Below, one piece after another: positions 61,479 through 64,000 of a stretch of DNA of 64,000 nt; within the stretch, counting starts at the first letter, position 1; each line of letters opens with the position of its first letter. Source of the DNA: an uncultured bacterium (GTDB lineage: Bacteria > Cyanobacteriota > Vampirovibrionia > Gastranaerophilales > Gastranaerophilaceae). A program made the translations under genes and the position numbers. The notes beneath the pieces are model-generated. The model was not told the origin of the DNA. It searched no databases and worked only from the letters and a program-made list of their open reading frames with translations. The DNA lies in NCBI GenBank assembly GCA_949290355.1, contig CASERN010000011.1, forward strand, positions 605,865 to 669,864. The letters are read 5' to 3'.

Positions 61479-61976
61479 TTAACCTAATTCTTGAATACTT
61501 TGATTAATAAATTTATCATGAAGTTCGGGATGACTTTTTAAAACTGATATAATGTGATTTTTAGCTAATTCAACAGAAGCTTTAGCTGCTTTTGATGTTA
61601 AAATTGAAGATATTTTCTTTTCTTCAGTATTTATAACAGCTTCAACATTCGCTTCAATTCGTTGAATTTTGTTTTCATTTTGTTCGATGACGCTTTTTGC
61701 AAGTTTTTGAGCATGATCCTTTGCTTCATTAATTTTTTCTGAAATTTCTTTATCAAGATTTTCAACTGATTTTTGAGCTTTCAAAAGTTCTTCTGCGGCA
61801 GTTTGTTTTTCTTCATCAGCTTTATTAATTGAATTAATTATACTGCTTTTAAAGTTTTCAAGTTTTCCGGCAATATCAAATTTATTAATGATCCAATTAA
61901 GAATTAATAACATTACCAAAAAATTGAAAGTATTACTTTTTACTATTGTATTCCAAATTTGTATAATTGTATTCAT
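61479..61976 (-). CDS. atpF: ATP synthase F0 subunit b
   Basis: 165 residues. One N-terminal membrane helix (SNTFNFLVMLLILNWIINKF) then a long charged coiled coil (AEELLKAQKSVENLDKEISE). Forms the peripheral stalk as a heterodimer with b'. Overlaps atpF' by 4 bp. Confidence 0.92.
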   Translation of the reverse strand: MNTIIQIWNTIVKSNTFNFLVMLLILNWIINKFDIAGKLENFKSSIINSINKADEEKQTAAEELLKAQKSVENLDKEISEKINEAKDHAQKLAKSVIEQNENKIQRIEANVEAVINTEEKKISSILTSKAAKASVELAKNHIISVLKSHPELHDKFINQSIQELG

Positions 61977-62443
61977 TTGAGCACCTTGTTTATGAATTCT
62001 TCATCAATATTTTCTATTTTATAATTTTCGCCTAATATTTTAGATGAAATATTTTCTGCCAAATCTTTAATATTTTGTTTTAGGACTTTAACAGTTTCAT
62101 ATTCTTGTGTACGTAGATTATTTTTTTTAGATTGGATATTTTGAGCACATTTTATTTTAACTGCATCAGTCTTATTTTTAGCTTCAGTATTAGCTTCAGC
62201 AACAGTTTCTGAAACTATTTTTTTAGCTTCTGAAACTGTTTGGCTTAAGCGTTTCTCTTTTTGTTCAAGTAGACCTTGAGCTTTATTTTTAGAATTTTTC
62301 GCATCATCATATCTATCGTTAATATATTTTTCTCTTTCATTAATGACATTTAAAATTGGTCTATAAAATATTGCATTCATTATTACGATAAAAATAATAA
62401 AACTAATTAATGATATTATAAATGTTGCGTTAAATTCTAACAT
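61973..62443 (-). CDS. atpF': ATP synthase F0 subunit b'
   Basis: 156 residues. Membrane helix FIISLISFIIFIVIMNAIF, then YRPILNVINEREKYINDRYD and a coiled coil. The presence of two different b-type genes directly after c matches the b'/b pair of cyanobacteria and chloroplasts. Confidence 0.9.
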   Translation of the reverse strand: MLEFNATFIISLISFIIFIVIMNAIFYRPILNVINEREKYINDRYDDAKNSKNKAQGLLEQKEKRLSQTVSEAKKIVSETVAEANTEAKNKTDAVKIKCAQNIQSKKNNLRTQEYETVKVLKQNIKDLAENISSKILGENYKIENIDEEFINKVLK

Positions 62444-62452
62444 AGTATTTCC

Positions 62453-62698
62453 TTATTTTACGAATATTAATAACATAGCTACTAGCAAAGCATATATTGC
62501 AGTTGCTTCAGCAAGACCTGCACCGATAATAAAGTTTTTGAAAGCTTCGTCTTTAATTTCCGGTTGTCTTGCAATTGCATCAAGTACACCTTTTGTTGCA
62601 ATACCTAAGCCTAAACCTCCGCCTATTGCACCAAAACCGATTGCAATACCTGCTCCTAATTTAGCTAAATCTAATCCTGCTAATTGTTCAATTGCCAT
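62453..62698 (-). CDS. atpE: ATP synthase F0 subunit c
   Basis: 81 residues, two-helix hairpin with polar loop ARQPEIKDE. The ion-binding Glu is in GLAEATAIYALL. The Gln of Na+-type c-rings (VGQG) is Leu here (LGLG) and the Ser after Glu is Ala, so a proton-coupled ring is predicted. AGGAG ribosome site. Confidence 0.97.
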   Translation of the reverse strand: MAIEQLAGLDLAKLGAGIAIGFGAIGGGLGLGIATKGVLDAIARQPEIKDEAFKNFIIGAGLAEATAIYALLVAMLLIFVK

Positions 62699-62716
62699 AA
62701 TTTTTCTCCTTTTTTA

Positions 62717-63406
62717 TTATTCATCTTTTATTGCCATTGAAATATAAGTTGTTGATAATAGCGTAAACACTAATGCTTGGATTAATGCTACAAAAAGTTC
62801 AAAAAGCATAAATGGAAGAGGTGCAAAGTATGCGACCATTCCAACAATTGTAAATACTAATACCTCTCCTGCAAATATATTTGCAAAAAGTCGGAGTGCA
62901 AGAGAAAAAGGTCTTACAAAAAGTTCCAAAGTATCAACTAGTGTGATAATAATTCCATCAATACTGAAACCATGAACAAAGAAATGAATTCCTTTTTTCT
63001 TTACACCATAATATATGTAATATAGAGAAACAACAATTGCCATTGCTGCTGTCATATTAATGTCATTATTAGGAGAAGCTAATTCTCCGCTTTTTAAATG
63101 AATCAAATGCCAAGGTAATTGCCCGACTAAGTTTGCAGTTAATATAAACATAAATAGGGTCAAAATTAAAGGCATATGCTTTTTTGCTTCACTTTCTCCC
63201 ATGCTCGCTTTAGTTATATTGGCAAAATAATTAACAATACCTTCACCTATTATTTGCAACTTCGTTGGAATAATGGAAGTTTTTCTTGTTGTTATAAATG
63301 CTATGACTATAAGTAATATCATAGTCAACCACATGGTTAGCAAGGTATCCATATTTACAGATAAAGCATGCCCTGCAATTTTAAATGTGTAAATCCAATG
63401 TTCCAT
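62717..63406 (-). CDS. atpB: ATP synthase F0 subunit a
   Basis: 229 residues with five or six membrane helices. The key Arg is in ELFVRPFSLALRLFANIFAG; C-terminal FVALIQALVFTLLSTTYISM. Forms the proton half-channels next to the c-ring. AAGGGAG ribosome site. First operon gene in the window; no atpI upstream because birA diverges there. Confidence 0.96.
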   Translation of the reverse strand: MEHWIYTFKIAGHALSVNMDTLLTMWLTMILLIVIAFITTRKTSIIPTKLQIIGEGIVNYFANITKASMGESEAKKHMPLILTLFMFILTANLVGQLPWHLIHLKSGELASPNNDINMTAAMAIVVSLYYIYYGVKKKGIHFFVHGFSIDGIIITLVDTLELFVRPFSLALRLFANIFAGEVLVFTIVGMVAYFAPLPFMLFELFVALIQALVFTLLSTTYISMAIKDE

Positions 63407-63509
63407 TTTTCTCTCCCTTGTGTCTTAATTCTAACTCGTAAAAAAAAAATCGCAAATTTTTTTTTTTTGTTTTATTATAAGAATATAAATTTATATGTTA
63501 AGGGAGAAA

Positions 63510-64000
63510 ATGAATATAATTGAACTGGCAGAGATCGACTCTACCAACTTATATGCAAAGTTAAATTTAGATATTTTGCCGGATAAATCTGTTATATTAG
63601 CTCAAAAACAAACTAATGGCCGTGGCAGGTTTGATCGTACTTGGATTGATTTAGGGGAAGGTAATGTATTTATTTCTATTGTATTAAAACCTTCAGATGT
63701 ATTTTTACCTGTATATTCAAATTTAACTCAATATTTATCAGTTATATTGTGTAGAATTTTTGATGAGTATGGTATTGATACTACTATCAAATGGCCTAAT
63801 GATGTTTTATGTCATGGAAGAAAAATTTCTGGGATATTATCTGAAACAGTTGTAAAGGGTAATTTATTCAAAGGATTAGTACTTGGCTTCGGAGTTAATT
63901 TAAATGCTTCAAAAAATAGTTTGAAATCAATTAAAGATAAGGAAGCTACTGCTTTAAACATAGAATTAGGACGTGAATATGTTGATAAAAAACTATTTGT
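63510..64000 (+). CDS. birA: Biotin-protein ligase BirA, N-terminal part (cut by window edge)
   Basis: 163 codons open to the right edge. Starts NIIELAEIDSTNLYAKLN, then the biotinyl-AMP motif QKQTNGRGRFDRTW (GRGR), IKWPNDVLCHGRKISGIL with the catalytic lysine, and GFGVNLN. It attaches biotin to the AccB carrier, serving the carboxylase whose transferase subunits are at 21.9-23.8 kb. No N-terminal HTH domain, so it is a ligase only. AGGGAG ribosome site 4-5 nt from the ATG. Confidence 0.93.
   Translation, partial: MNIIELAEIDSTNLYAKLNLDILPDKSVILAQKQTNGRGRFDRTWIDLGEGNVFISIVLKPSDVFLPVYSNLTQYLSVILCRIFDEYGIDTTIKWPNDVLCHGRKISGILSETVVKGNLFKGLVLGFGVNLNASKNSLKSIKDKEATALNIELGREYVDKKLF

Noticed and set aside
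62453..62698. Na+-coupled ATP synthase
   Set aside because: The c subunit lacks the Gln and Ser of the sodium site.

Overview
The window is a strongly AT-rich chromosomal segment from a Gram-negative bacterium (kdsB for Kdo/LPS, an S-layer/SLH porin-type protein, flagellar export genes). Several features point to the non-photosynthetic sister lineage of cyanobacteria (Melainabacteria/Vampirovibrionia, probably the gut order Gastranaerophilales). The F-type ATP synthase operon has the cyanobacterial order a-c-b'-b-delta-alpha-gamma, with no beta or epsilon gene after gamma. There is an OmpR-type response regulator very close in sequence to cyanobacterial RpaB. A hydrogenase maturase (HydE) suggests anaerobic life, and the pseudopilins start with the signature FTLAEVLITLGIIGVVAA. 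No photosynthesis gene is present. This taxonomic call is inference from gene content, not a search result.

Layout: 1-3.4 kb holds an SLH protein (cut by the left edge), hydE and five tRNAs (Tyr, Thr, Thr, Gly, Gly). 3.5-9.1 kb holds dnaE and a tandem pair of WYL regulators. 9.1-9.6 kb is a gene-poor stretch with a possible structured RNA. 9.6-18.4 kb holds housekeeping genes: anmK, nnrD, trmL, a CDP-alcohol phosphatidyltransferase, a Gfo/Idh oxidoreductase, a glycosyltransferase, dacB, a nitrilase and an acyltransferase. 18.4-19.3 kb and 31.7-32.7 kb carry two copies of a pseudopilin cassette. 19.3-26.8 kb holds recR/ybaB, a matrixin-type protease, accD-accA-prmA-kdsB, an rpaB-like regulator and tRNA-His. 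27.1-36.3 kb holds a PAPS-reductase-like protein, a secreted PLD protein, ogt, a DedA protein, a HAD phosphatase, TPR proteins and glnA. 36.8-47.9 kb holds a GH38 mannosidase, flagellar genes (fliJ, a fliK-like gene, a hook/rod gene, a sigma factor, flhB), a TOPRIM protein, a predicted cysteine peptidase and a 5'-nucleotidase. 48.1-54.7 kb holds deoC, metF, a SulP transporter, a DUF2229 protein, rsmE and the CCA/poly(A) polymerase. 55.0-58.4 kb is a pair of unknown membrane paralogues. 58.4-63.4 kb is the ATP synthase operon, followed by the start of birA, cut by the right edge.

Functional links: accA/accD and birA serve fatty-acid synthesis; kdsB, dacB, anmK and the acyltransferase serve the envelope; the CCA-adding enzyme is needed because the five minus-strand tRNAs do not encode CCA.

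Most interesting observations: (1) each pseudopilin is preceded at the same distance by a strongly translated micro-ORF containing a G10 tract. With 9, 10 or 11 Gs it reads as a 27-residue peptide, a 15-residue peptide, or an open in-frame extension of the pilin. (2) A short N-terminal S/R-F-K/T motif sits in several unrelated proteins without classical signal peptides. (3) A tandem pair of undescribed membrane paralogues. (4) A recurring leaderless promoter layout (-10 box, 6 nt, ATG). (5) A short orphan transcription unit, with promoter, CU-rich loop and terminator, that looks like an sRNA.
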